A stretch of 51,380 nucleotides of DNA from CAYRAV01 sp964422365 (lineage in GTDB: Bacteria > Bacillota > Clostridia > Lachnospirales > Lachnospiraceae): assembly GCA_964422365.1 (NCBI GenBank), contig CAYRAV010000015.1:1-51380 (forward strand). The letters are read 5' to 3'. The position numbers were made by a program, and so were the translations under genes. Positions 17,172 to 25,795 of this stretch are shown one piece after another; within the stretch, counting starts at the first letter, position 1, and the number at the start of each line of letters is the position of its first letter. The notes beneath the pieces were generated by a model. It saw nothing but the letters and a program-made list of their open reading frames with translations. It was not told where the DNA came from and ran no database searches.

Positions 17172-17195
17172 CAAAATTAACACTCATACAAAAAC

Positions 17196-17342
17196 TTAAT
17201 CCGCAGTCCATCTGCTCTCAAGTTCCGTTGTTTCCATCTTTAATCCATTTTTTGCTTCTATGGTGTCCAGATTATGAATATTTCTTAAATGCCACGAAAC
17301 AAAGCGTTGTCCATCATTTGGATAGTTTTCTTTATAATATTG
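17196..17342 (-). pseudogene. Gene fragment, probably AIPR-type abortive-infection protein
   Basis: A 48-codon frame without a usable start that reads like real protein: YYKENYPNDGQRFVSWHLRN, followed by IHNLDTIEAK. This resembles the N-terminal part of AIPR-like proteins as I remember them (abortive phage resistance). After that the sequence ends in METTELESRWTAD and a stop, so the rest of the gene is missing. It lies between the hsdR stop and the ncRNA. The family assignment is from memory and tentative; that it is a decayed coding remnant is more secure. Confidence 0.5.
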
Positions 17343-17387
17343 TCATGAAATATCATTTATTATTTTATTATACAAAATAAAACCACT

Positions 17388-20300
17388 TTATGCCACTTCT
17401 TTATATCTCATGTAAACATATTCATAAATTTTCTGTCGATAAGCAAATATTGCATTATCTGAATAGCTGTCCGGTAATTCTTCCCATAGCACCTGCCCAA
17501 TAAGATTATCGACCACAGCCTTCGTTTCCTGTTTATCCGTCCAATGGTCGAGTTCAGCAATCTTAGACTTGACCTTATCAAGCAAATCTACAGCAACCAT
17601 CTTGATTTTTTTAATATCTTCCTTCGATAAATTCTCATCAAAAAGCATATCGTACAACGAAAGTTCTTCATCACTTGTAAAGCCCTCACGAACATATCTC
17701 TGTTCTTCCTGGTTCATGCTGTTAGCCAAGTCTATAAGCTCCATAAAGGTCTTTTCTATGGTAGCTCTGTCCTGTTCCTTGTTATATTCCTCAATAATCT
17801 TTTGATAACGCTCATAATAATCCACACGTCTTGGATTTTCTTTGATCATAGAATCCAGCCGCTGCTTAATCAATTCATCCAAATCCATAAACATCAGATT
17901 CTTTTTCTTTGCCTTTGCAAACTCTCTTCGAAGTAAGTCAAAATCTATTTTGCTTATGTCAAACCGCTTTACAAAGCTACTTTCTGTTGAATTCTGTTCA
18001 ATGAGAATGTATTCACCAAGTATGCTATTTATCTCAACCATTAAATCTACTGTGTTAACATGTTTCTTCTTTTTCTTTAATTCATCACAAATGGCAATGA
18101 TGGCATCCTTATAAGCCCTATCCTTATCTGAAATGTTACTACGGTCAAGATATTTCATTATTCGGCTAAGTTCATTTCCATAGGTCATAAACTGTTTCTT
18201 TGTTTCTCTATTTTCAGATACAACATTTGCTGCATCTGATAAAAGTGATAATTTTGCAAAATCCTTTGCCTCTACAAGTTGTTTCAGTTCAAATCCTTTC
18301 GCTTTTAGAAATTCTTCACTTGCAGCAATTACTTCAAGAACCCGTTTTATCAATTCTCCCTTATCTACCGTAGGATCAACACCACCTCCACCACCAATAT
18401 TGGTTGTATAATCAGCAAGTGCTTTGCGAAGTGCCTTTACGATACCTATGTAATCTATAATCAATCCATTACTTTTTCCTTCTGTTACACGATTTGCCCT
18501 TGCAATGGTCTGCATTAAAGTATGTGCTTTCAACGGTTTATCCAAATATAAACAAGATAAACATTTTACATCAAATCCTGTAAGCCACATAGCACAGACA
18601 AATACAACTCTTAAATGATTATCCTTATCCTTGAATTCCTTATCAAGCTCATGCTTTTCCATTTTTTCCCGATGAATTTTTATATCCAAATCCCATTTCT
18701 TAAAGGTCTGTCTTTCATTCTGCTCCTGTGAAACAACAACCGCCATTTCGGTTTCCTGCATCCACTTGATTTTGCGGTCAAGTTCCTGTACTTCCTGCTG
18801 TGAAACCGTCTTCTTTAATGCTTTGAGTCTTTCTATCTCTTTTTGCCAATACTCCTGAACAAAATTGTACATGCGGACACAAGTAACTCTATTTAAACAT
18901 ACAAACATTGCTTTACCACTTGTCCAAAGGTCTGAATAATGAGATACAAAATCCCTTGCAATAGACTGTAAACGGGATTTTGCTGTCAGTAAATGAATCT
19001 CTTTTTCAAACTCATGTTCCAACTTTTCCTGTTGGTCTGCATCCAAATCAGCCGCCTCAATCGCATCCAGAATCCTATCTGTGATATCAGGATTATGAAT
19101 ATCCAGAATTTTCTCTCCTCTGTTCTCATAATAAAGAGGAACTGTTGCCTTATCTTCCACTGCTCTTTTAAAATCATAGATAGAAATATATCCACCAAAG
19201 GTACGCTCTGTAATATTATCATTTGCAAGAAGAGGAGTACCTGTAAAACCAATTCTTGTGGCTGTTGGTAACAATGTCACCATATTATCTGCAAATACAC
19301 CATATTGGCTTCTATGAGCTTCATCTGACATAATGATAATATCATGATTCGGATAAATTGGTTCCTTCGTCTTTTTGTTGAATTTCTGTATCAATGTAAA
19401 TATGAAACTTGGATTACCTTTTAATTTCTGAACCAAGTCCTCTCCACTTGTTGCAATATGCTGTGATGCCTTTGCCTTCCCGAGCAACCCACAGTTTTCA
19501 AAAGTATCACTAATCTGTGTATTTAACTCTTCTCTGTCTGTCAACACAACAATCGTTGGGGAACCCTCAAATTTCCTACGGATTTTCTGTGACAAAAACA
19601 CCATAGAATAACTTTTACCCGAACCTTGTGTATGCCAAAATACACCTAGTTTACCATTATTCAATTTACGAGCCTTATACGCTTCTACTGCCTCATTAAC
19701 ACCTAAATACTGATGATTACGGGCAAGAATTTTTACTGTCTTTCCATCTGAATGATCATATAAAATAAAATTCTCCAACAAATCGAGGAAATTTTCTTTC
19801 TTACAGATACCTCGAAGCATGGTCTCAAGAGCAACACTTCCCTGTTCTTTCTCCATCAAACGTTTCCATTCATGGAAAAATTCATACTTACTGCCAAGAG
19901 TACCCACCTTCGCTTCAGTACCATTAGAAAGCATCACAAAAGCATTGTAATAAAACAGATGCGGAATCGTATCAAGATAATCTGTATAATTATCTGTATA
20001 AGCATTTTGAACATCTATGGTATTTTTTTTGAGTTCAATAAATAGAAGTGGTATTCCATTTACAAATCCCACGATATCTGTACGTCTGCGATAAAGGTCA
20101 CCATGGATTTTTAACTCTTTTATAGCTAGAAAGTGATTTCTCTCGGTGTCATAGGGATGCTCAAAATCAATAATTTGTGCTCTTTTCTCATCCACCTGAC
20201 CATTGGACTTTTTTACCTTTACAGGGATACCATTGCGTATGTAATCATATTTTTCTTCATTTATCTGCAATAAAGAAGAAGTAGAAAGATGTGTTTCGAA

Positions 20301-20534
20301 AGCTTTCTGTGCTTCTACAGCCTGCGTATCAGTAAGCCACGGATTCAAGATTTTGAGTGCCTTCTGAAAATATCGCACCAAAAGAATATCCTTGTAGGAT
20401 TTTCTTCCAAATGTACCATTCTCTCCAAGAACTTCTGTATTGTAGGCAAACTCTACCTGCCAGCCAAGCTCCTGTTCTAACAAATGCCCGGCACTTTCCT
20501 GAACTAATATGTTTTCTGAATAATCGTAGCTCAT
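17388..20534 (-). CDS. hsdR: Type I restriction enzyme, R subunit (HsdR)
   Basis: Motor and nuclease subunit of a type I restriction-modification complex. An N-terminal PD-ExK nuclease shows DIVGF then PLLFIELKK near 150-165. The translocase has Walker A TQGSGKS near 304, DEAHRSQYG near 403, GFTGTPL, and later QTIARANRVTEGK. A long helical C-terminus contacts the methylase. The length of 1048 residues is normal. The ATG at 20534 was preferred because GGAGG lies six bases before it; the upstream frame begins at 20552. It follows the TIR gene by 23 bases and completes the operon hsdM-hsdS-ZnR-TIR-hsdR. Confidence 0.97.
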   Translation of the reverse strand: MSYDYSENILVQESAGHLLEQELGWQVEFAYNTEVLGENGTFGRKSYKDILLVRYFQKALKILNPWLTDTQAVEAQKAFETHLSTSSLLQINEEKYDYIRNGIPVKVKKSNGQVDEKRAQIIDFEHPYDTERNHFLAIKELKIHGDLYRRRTDIVGFVNGIPLLFIELKKNTIDVQNAYTDNYTDYLDTIPHLFYYNAFVMLSNGTEAKVGTLGSKYEFFHEWKRLMEKEQGSVALETMLRGICKKENFLDLLENFILYDHSDGKTVKILARNHQYLGVNEAVEAYKARKLNNGKLGVFWHTQGSGKSYSMVFLSQKIRRKFEGSPTIVVLTDREELNTQISDTFENCGLLGKAKASQHIATSGEDLVQKLKGNPSFIFTLIQKFNKKTKEPIYPNHDIIIMSDEAHRSQYGVFADNMVTLLPTATRIGFTGTPLLANDNITERTFGGYISIYDFKRAVEDKATVPLYYENRGEKILDIHNPDITDRILDAIEAADLDADQQEKLEHEFEKEIHLLTAKSRLQSIARDFVSHYSDLWTSGKAMFVCLNRVTCVRMYNFVQEYWQKEIERLKALKKTVSQQEVQELDRKIKWMQETEMAVVVSQEQNERQTFKKWDLDIKIHREKMEKHELDKEFKDKDNHLRVVFVCAMWLTGFDVKCLSCLYLDKPLKAHTLMQTIARANRVTEGKSNGLIIDYIGIVKALRKALADYTTNIGGGGGVDPTVDKGELIKRVLEVIAASEEFLKAKGFELKQLVEAKDFAKLSLLSDAANVVSENRETKKQFMTYGNELSRIMKYLDRSNISDKDRAYKDAIIAICDELKKKKKHVNTVDLMVEINSILGEYILIEQNSTESSFVKRFDISKIDFDLLRREFAKAKKKNLMFMDLDELIKQRLDSMIKENPRRVDYYERYQKIIEEYNKEQDRATIEKTFMELIDLANSMNQEEQRYVREGFTSDEELSLYDMLFDENLSKEDIKKIKMVAVDLLDKVKSKIAELDHWTDKQETKAVVDNLIGQVLWEELPDSYSDNAIFAYRQKIYEYVYMRYKEVA

Positions 20535-20557
20535 AGTAATCCCTCCTTTCATAATGC

Positions 20558-21610
20558 CTATAATTTCATAAATGAAATCATATCTGCAAAGTTATTTGCC
20601 ACATGTTCCGAAAAAGGAATCCCTTTGTTATCTGCAATAAATTCTAAAAATTCTGGCATATCTAACAGTATCTTTTGCACAATTTTTTTCTCTTTAATCT
20701 GAGTAATTGCATGCATAGAATTTCCAATATCTTCTATTTGCTTGTCCAATTTTTTATCAAAAGCTGTCCAATATTTGGTATACTCCGCTTGCTCTGATGC
20801 GGAATATATGTCTGCTCCTATTTTTTTCAACGGTTCTTCCTTATAATATTTTACATCCTCATCACTCAAAACAATAAATATTAATTTTTGTGAAAAATTG
20901 CTATCCTTAACAACCTCTAACATTTCATACATACAGTTTCTTGATTTTAAATAATTATCACTTATAATAGTTATTACGAAATCATGCTGTTCTATCGTCT
21001 GCATGAACTTTTTAAAGCTTTGATGATATTCAACATCTCTGATATCCCGCGAAATTTTAGCTTTATCCTTTAATTGCGGTGCCAAATGTTCCTCTAAGAA
21101 TTGAGCAATATCTGTATCTTTCTGACAATAAGATAAAAAAATTGTTGTTAATTTCTTTTCAACTTCTTTTCCTGCTTCATCATCACAATCAATAAAACTA
21201 AGCTCTATAAAAGTTCTTAAAGCTACTACAAAAGGCTCAATTGACTTTTTGACAAAAGCTTCTATGTTATCAGAAATTTTGTTGCTTCCTGTATATTCCA
21301 TGCATAGACCTATTAGACTTATCTGTCCATTAAGAATATATTGAAGCAACTGATATCCATAACTTACCAATTCTTCCTCTTTAGATGGAAGTGACAACAC
21401 ATCTCTCCAGCCTCTTTCAGAAAAAATTTTTGCAAAGTCATAATCTTGTGTCTTGCATTTATTTATGTATTCCATAAGAAATGGAGTTTCTGTAATAAAA
21501 TCAAAATACTGTCTTATACAATATACCTCTTCTTGTGAATTAATTTTTAACATTTGAGATGATAATGTCCTATATCGTAAAGATATTTTCTGTATTTCTT
21601 TTCTAATCAT
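20558..21610 (-). CDS. TIR-domain protein with helical N-terminal region
   Basis: A 350-residue soluble protein. Residues 154-290 form a TIR domain: TTIFLSYCQKDTDIA (first strand and BB region), SRDIRD, FVITIISDNYLKSRNCMYEM with the probable catalytic Glu229, then LIFIVLSDE and a WTAF segment. Bacterial TIR domains with this Glu usually cleave NAD+ or make cyclic ADP-ribose signals after phage sensing. Residues 1-145 are helical and unrecognised; they may be the sensor or oligomerisation part. The ATG (with GGGAGG seven bases upstream) lies inside the end of the zinc-ribbon gene (8-base overlap), so the pair is translationally coupled. Placement between hsdS and hsdR suggests a second defence line linked to restriction. 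That link is inference. Confidence 0.85.
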   Translation of the reverse strand: MIRKEIQKISLRYRTLSSQMLKINSQEEVYCIRQYFDFITETPFLMEYINKCKTQDYDFAKIFSERGWRDVLSLPSKEEELVSYGYQLLQYILNGQISLIGLCMEYTGSNKISDNIEAFVKKSIEPFVVALRTFIELSFIDCDDEAGKEVEKKLTTIFLSYCQKDTDIAQFLEEHLAPQLKDKAKISRDIRDVEYHQSFKKFMQTIEQHDFVITIISDNYLKSRNCMYEMLEVVKDSNFSQKLIFIVLSDEDVKYYKEEPLKKIGADIYSASEQAEYTKYWTAFDKKLDKQIEDIGNSMHAITQIKEKKIVQKILLDMPEFLEFIADNKGIPFSEHVANNFADMISFMKL

Positions 21611-22061
21611 TATTCAGCCTCCCACAAACAGGACAATATGTTCCTGTTTCCTTATCTATATTTCTAACTTTAACATCAATGCCACAACAATTCTTTGTAC
21701 ATTTTACATAATCCTCAGATGGTGTATATAGTTCCTTTATAGACTCTTTCTTTGGTTTCTCCATTGACATTTTAATAAAACCATTTTTATTAATCTGTTT
21801 AATGCTTTTGCCAAGTGTCCTATCTATTTCATCCGGCATATAGTTCATAGCTATTTGCTGTGCCTTTTCTAAAACCTCTGGTACAAAAAAAGTATTTATT
21901 CTATTAGGCAACCCACATATAGGACAAAAAAAGTTAATGTTCTCTTCGCTCTCATAAACTTCTTTGTGTAACATGAATCTATTTTTACAATAATCACATT
22001 CCATCTCTATAAATCCATCTTTATCCAATGGTATTGGTATTTCAAATGAAACATCTGACAT
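21603..22061 (-). CDS. Double zinc-ribbon protein coupled to the TIR gene
   Basis: A 152-residue protein with two Cys4 zinc ribbons: C22-x2-C25 with C46-x2-C49 (CDYC...CPIC), and C121/C125/C126 with C143-x2-C146 (CTKNCC...CPVC). A helical middle of about 60 residues joins them. I do not recognise the full-length family. The ATG follows the hsdS stop by two bases, and the end overlaps the TIR start by 8 bases, so it is expressed with both. Ribbon pairs like this bind nucleic acid or protein. It could be the sensor or regulator for the TIR effector, or an adaptor to the restriction complex. None of this is demonstrated by sequence. Confidence 0.8.
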   Translation of the reverse strand: MSDVSFEIPIPLDKDGFIEMECDYCKNRFMLHKEVYESEENINFFCPICGLPNRINTFFVPEVLEKAQQIAMNYMPDEIDRTLGKSIKQINKNGFIKMSMEKPKKESIKELYTPSEDYVKCTKNCCGIDVKVRNIDKETGTYCPVCGRLNND

Positions 22062-22063
22062 AT

Positions 22064-23200
22064 TTACACCTCTATTTCTCCATTCATAAGTTTGGGTAAT
22101 AATCTATCTCTAGCTTCTTTTGCAAGTTGTATCTGTCGCTTTAATAACTCCACCCTTTGCTGTACTCCTACACTATATGAATTAAACTGTTTCTTAACAT
22201 CACCAGAAGGGATATACACCTCTATTTCTTCAAGCATCCTCTTCGTAAGAAACTTTATTGTAGAACCACTCGCACATTTAAACAACTGTCCCATACTTTC
22301 TCTAACCGCATGATATAATAAGAAAAGATTCTCCCTATCTGTTGGTGAAAATACATATGTTCTCTGATATGCTTCAAATTGTCCTCTAAATAATTTCACA
22401 TTAAAGTCTCCATTTCCCGCTAATATTACAGCATCACAATCGAATGAATATGACGGAGCTTTTATAGGTTCTTGAGCACATGTAAAGAACGAATATTTTC
22501 CATCATCAGTTCCAAAATTAGCATCCTTTTTCCCCGTTAAAATTGGAGCAATCTGTGACAGACCTAATTTCTTCCACCCTTCTGGCACACCATCCACAAT
22601 CTCAACCTCTTCATATCCCGGAAATCTCAAATCCACAAACCATTCCTTGTACAAACGCTGTGCTGCTTCTTCTAAAAGTTTAATTTGCTTTTGGTTGTTT
22701 TCAATAAGGTTATCATACGCTTCAAGATAATCACCTATTTTCTTCTGAACATATAATGGCGGTTTATCAATTACAACTTCTTTCAGTTTTTGCCCTGGCA
22801 TGTGCATAATTGTAGCACCAGTATAGTACTGTTTTAATGCTCCCTGTTTTCCTGCCATTAAGAACCAATAGTATAAATATCTATAGTCCATATCATCATT
22901 TACACGAACTCTATGTAATGCCTTTTGAATTTTCATATTTGGAAGTTGTTCTTTCCAAATGGCACATCTTCCGGGTTCACCACCTTCACAAATAATCAAA
23001 TCACCATACTTTATGCCATATCGTTCTTCCTCATCTTCTTCAAATTTCATTTCCTGCAAATCATCTAAAGCAAACGAACCCCAACGAACATTTACATTTG
23101 CCAGATACGGTTGGAATATTCCTTTGTTCTTCTTTTGGTCAAGCATCTTCCCCAAGCACGATTCAGCTACATCTCCTAATTTCACTTTTTCCCAACTCAT
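22064..23200 (-). CDS. hsdS: Type I restriction enzyme, specificity subunit (HsdS)
   Basis: A 378-residue DNA-recognition subunit with two target-recognition domains in tandem (about 1-150 and 205-350). Each is followed by a conserved spacer helix (KKIGDYLEAYDNLIENNQKQ; then VGVQQRVELLKRQIQLAKEA) and the repeat motif RLYKEWFVDLRFPGYE / RLLPKLMNGEIEV. The two domains define a bipartite recognition site, which cannot be read from sequence alone. The ATG overlaps the stop of a decayed DUF1016 gene (ATGA), suggesting that the intact ancestor was translationally coupled. Confidence 0.96.
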   Translation of the reverse strand: MSWEKVKLGDVAESCLGKMLDQKKNKGIFQPYLANVNVRWGSFALDDLQEMKFEEDEEERYGIKYGDLIICEGGEPGRCAIWKEQLPNMKIQKALHRVRVNDDMDYRYLYYWFLMAGKQGALKQYYTGATIMHMPGQKLKEVVIDKPPLYVQKKIGDYLEAYDNLIENNQKQIKLLEEAAQRLYKEWFVDLRFPGYEEVEIVDGVPEGWKKLGLSQIAPILTGKKDANFGTDDGKYSFFTCAQEPIKAPSYSFDCDAVILAGNGDFNVKLFRGQFEAYQRTYVFSPTDRENLFLLYHAVRESMGQLFKCASGSTIKFLTKRMLEEIEVYIPSGDVKKQFNSYSVGVQQRVELLKRQIQLAKEARDRLLPKLMNGEIEV

Positions 23201-23625
23201 AGCCCCATTTCCTCCATTTCCTTCAACATAAATTCTCCCAATTTCTTCTTATTCCGGAAGATAAAGCATACAAATCGAAACAAATAGCCTATTATCCATT
23301 CCCAACAATCCGAACTCTATCATCTGTGAACCCTTATCAGTCCAAAGAAGGATGCCACAGGTGGATTATCGCCCTCTTTCACTTTTCTTATAATAATCTG
23401 CCTTCATATAGATATCATTTCTTCTCATTATGCCACTGATTGAGTACTTTTTCAACTTCTTCTATTAACTATTCTCTATCTAAAATAGTTAATAGTTCAC
23501 AATAATGAGTCCAACTCAATTTGCCAGCCACCGACTGGCAATTCTCATAGTTCAGATAAAATGCCCTCATATTTTGTAAAGATAACTATTTTTATGTCTG
23601 TTCTCTGTTTGATGCAACATTGTCA
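23197..23625 (-). pseudogene. Decayed DUF1016 (YhcG-type) nuclease gene between hsdM and hsdS
   Basis: No open gene is left, but three segments of one family remain in the right order. At 23469-23570 is a 33-residue piece beginning MRAFYLNYENCQSVAGKLSW and ending HYCELLTILDRE. At 23249-23359 is a 36-residue piece containing ILLWTDKGSQMIEFGLLGMD then NRLFVS. At the end KLGEFMLKEMEEMGL stops across the hsdS start. These match the N-terminal (YFLNYENCQSVAGKLSWTHY-like) and C-terminal (ILLCTDKG...GMDN-like) blocks of DUF1016 proteins, PD-(D/E)XK-type proteins often found in type I restriction loci. Frameshifts, stops and a large internal deletion separate the pieces. Confidence 0.8.
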
Positions 23626-23654
23626 CATTTTTTCAAAATTCGGCATTTCCAACA

Positions 23655-25523
23655 TCATAACCCCATCTCCTCCATATTCCTTGAGATGGCATCCATCAAC
23701 TCATTACTCTCTGCCTGCAATGACAATAATTCTTGATGTATTTCTTTCATTCTTTCCTCAAAATCAACTCCATCATCCTCCACAGGAGCTACACCAACAT
23801 AAGCACCGGGGGTTAATGACCAACCTTTGCTTTCAATTGTATCAATATCTACAATCTTGCAAAATCCAAGTATATCTTCATACTTACCATCGCCAAACTT
23901 GCTATAAAGCCAATGGGCTTCTTTCACTACAGACAAAATTTCCTCTAAGAATGCAATTCTTTCATCCCATGAAGCTTGTAACTTTTTCTTCGCTTTCTTA
24001 TCACAAACTTCTACATCTTTCTTCGCTTGCTCTCTAATATCTTTCAAATGCGTTTTAGCAATCTCAATTCCATCTACAAATACATCATCCAACATTGGCT
24101 TTAGTCCCTCATCGCCAAGTTCCGCTATCATATCAGCAAGTACTGTTTTATATTCTTCCAGAAGTGCCTTATATTTACCAACCTCTCCTCGATAAAGCCA
24201 CACAATAGCATTCATGTTTTTCAATTGCCATTCATTCCACTCATTCAAAGTACGGTCAACAACTGTATAATAATTTCTGGCATCTATGAAAAGAACTTTA
24301 TTCTGTAATTCTTCTGCTTTTCCCTTATCGAAAAACCACAAAGAACATGGCAAACTCTTAGTATAGAAAAAGTTATTGCCAACGCTAATTATCACATCCA
24401 CATGCCCTGTTTTTACAAGTTTCTCTCTGATATCCTTATCACTTCCCTGACTATCTGTTGCAGAAGAAGCCATTACAAAACCTGCCCTGCCTGTTTCGTT
24501 CAAATATGCATAAAAATAGGAAATCCAAAGATAATTTGCATTTCCAATTTCTTTATTCTTGTTTTCTTTTGGTGAACCAAAAGGCAATCTGCCTGCACTT
24601 ACAGCTGACTCTGCCTTTACTTTATCCACATTGAACGGTGGATTTGCCATAACATAATCGCACTCACCCTCAAGGTTATGTGCATCACGATAAAAGCTGT
24701 TTGCTTCATCCCCTAACTTGATCACACCAGTAAGTCCATGTACAGCCATATTCATAAGAGCAAGCTTAGCATTATATTCCACCTTTTCCTGTCCATAAAA
24801 TGTCATGCTGCTATTTGCCTGTAATCCTGCTTCATTTACAAAATCACCAGTCTGAACAAACATACCTCCTGAACCACATGCGGGATCTAACAATATACCT
24901 GATTTGGGTTCTAAAATATTAACAATCATCTTTACTAATGACTTAGGCGTAAAGAAAACACCATCATCTGAAGCAATATTCTTAGCAAACTTGTTGAGGA
25001 AATACTCATATATTCTGCCAATCACATCACCGCCGACTTCATCGAGGGCATTGTTATTAAAAATTCGTAAAAGTTCTCCAAGTAAATCATCTGAAAAATC
25101 TGTATAACTCTTCGGTAATACACCAGTAAGCTGTTCACTCTGCTGTTCCACAAGTTCCATTGCATTATTTACAGCATCACCTAAGCTTGTAATATCTTTT
25201 CCTGTTACATCTTTTAGCTCCAATGATGAAACATTAGCTGGCAAATTTACAAGATAGTGATACTGTGCCATCTTTGGCAAATAAAGTGCACTCTTAGCTG
25301 TAAAGTCACTTGCTTCAACAGGCATCTGCCGACCATTACGCATAGGTCTTGTTTTTAAGATTTCCTGCTCAACCATTTTATATCTGAAAAATGCATATCT
25401 TAGAAATAGCAATCCAAGCACAGGCATACAATACTGATTTGATGTCAATTTGGAACCTGCTCTTAACAAATCAGCAGATTCCCATAAATCAGTTTCCAGT
25501 TTTTTGATACTTCTATTGTCCAT
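23655..25523 (-). CDS. hsdM: Type I restriction enzyme, methylase subunit (HsdM)
   Basis: N6-adenine methyltransferase subunit, 622 residues. The SAM-binding motif DPACGSGGMF is near residue 215 and the catalytic NPPF motif (YVMANPPFNVD) near 294, preceded by the usual N-terminal helical HsdM domain. The C-terminus is a long helical region ending SRNMEEMGL. It heads the restriction operon behind its own promoter. It would form M2S1 with HsdS for methylation and add HsdR for cleavage. Confidence 0.97.
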   Translation of the reverse strand: MDNRSIKKLETDLWESADLLRAGSKLTSNQYCMPVLGLLFLRYAFFRYKMVEQEILKTRPMRNGRQMPVEASDFTAKSALYLPKMAQYHYLVNLPANVSSLELKDVTGKDITSLGDAVNNAMELVEQQSEQLTGVLPKSYTDFSDDLLGELLRIFNNNALDEVGGDVIGRIYEYFLNKFAKNIASDDGVFFTPKSLVKMIVNILEPKSGILLDPACGSGGMFVQTGDFVNEAGLQANSSMTFYGQEKVEYNAKLALMNMAVHGLTGVIKLGDEANSFYRDAHNLEGECDYVMANPPFNVDKVKAESAVSAGRLPFGSPKENKNKEIGNANYLWISYFYAYLNETGRAGFVMASSATDSQGSDKDIREKLVKTGHVDVIISVGNNFFYTKSLPCSLWFFDKGKAEELQNKVLFIDARNYYTVVDRTLNEWNEWQLKNMNAIVWLYRGEVGKYKALLEEYKTVLADMIAELGDEGLKPMLDDVFVDGIEIAKTHLKDIREQAKKDVEVCDKKAKKKLQASWDERIAFLEEILSVVKEAHWLYSKFGDGKYEDILGFCKIVDIDTIESKGWSLTPGAYVGVAPVEDDGVDFEERMKEIHQELLSLQAESNELMDAISRNMEEMGL

Positions 25524-25607
25524 TTTCTTGTTCCTTCCACAGTTTCAATTTATCTTATATTGTGACTATAACTATTACCTTTACATATTGATAGAGGATG
25601 CACCTTC

Positions 25608-25636
25608 ATTTTATCCCTTTTCTTCTTTTGTGTAAA
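25608..25636 (-). promoter_or_regulatory. Promoter of the hsdM operon
   Basis: The minus strand has TTTACA (25631-25636), a 17-base spacer, and TAAAAT (25608-25613), giving a leader of about 75-80 bases before hsdM at 25523. The position at the start of the island suggests that the restriction and TIR genes are transcribed independently of rseP. Confidence 0.65.
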
Positions 25637-25753
25637 GAAATTTTTTAGTCATATTTTTAGCCTTATCGTAGTTTCAGATTATGCCTCATTTTATATACCA
25701 TTGAAATTCCACAGTATTAGTTGTCAGAACACATATCTTTACCTACTCGCTGA

Positions 25754-25795
25754 GAAGCCGGAAGCCGCATAAATCCCCAGCTTCCGGCTCTTTTT
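25754..25795 (+). terminator. Terminator-like hairpin at the rseP-side island border
   Basis: AGCCGGAAGC (25756-25765) and GCTTCCGGCT (25780-25789) form a perfect ten-pair stem, followed on the plus strand by C and five T. The T-run is on the plus side although both neighbours are minus-strand genes. It may work in both directions or stop antisense transcription. Its left arm and loop resemble 14411-14435 at the other island border. Confidence 0.55.

Noticed and set aside
15599..17200. Retron (msr-msd plus RT)
   Set aside because: The RT lacks the VTG and NAXXH signatures and is longer than typical retron RTs, and I see no inverted a1/a2 pair with a branching guanosine context.
15599..17387. 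Group II intron or diversity-generating retroelement
   Set aside because: No maturase domain, no domain V-like hairpin downstream, and no template/variable repeat pair or target gene in the vicinity.
23561..24037. Plus-strand frame of 158 codons over the end of hsdM
   Set aside because: It overlaps the clearly coding hsdM on the other strand and has no family features.
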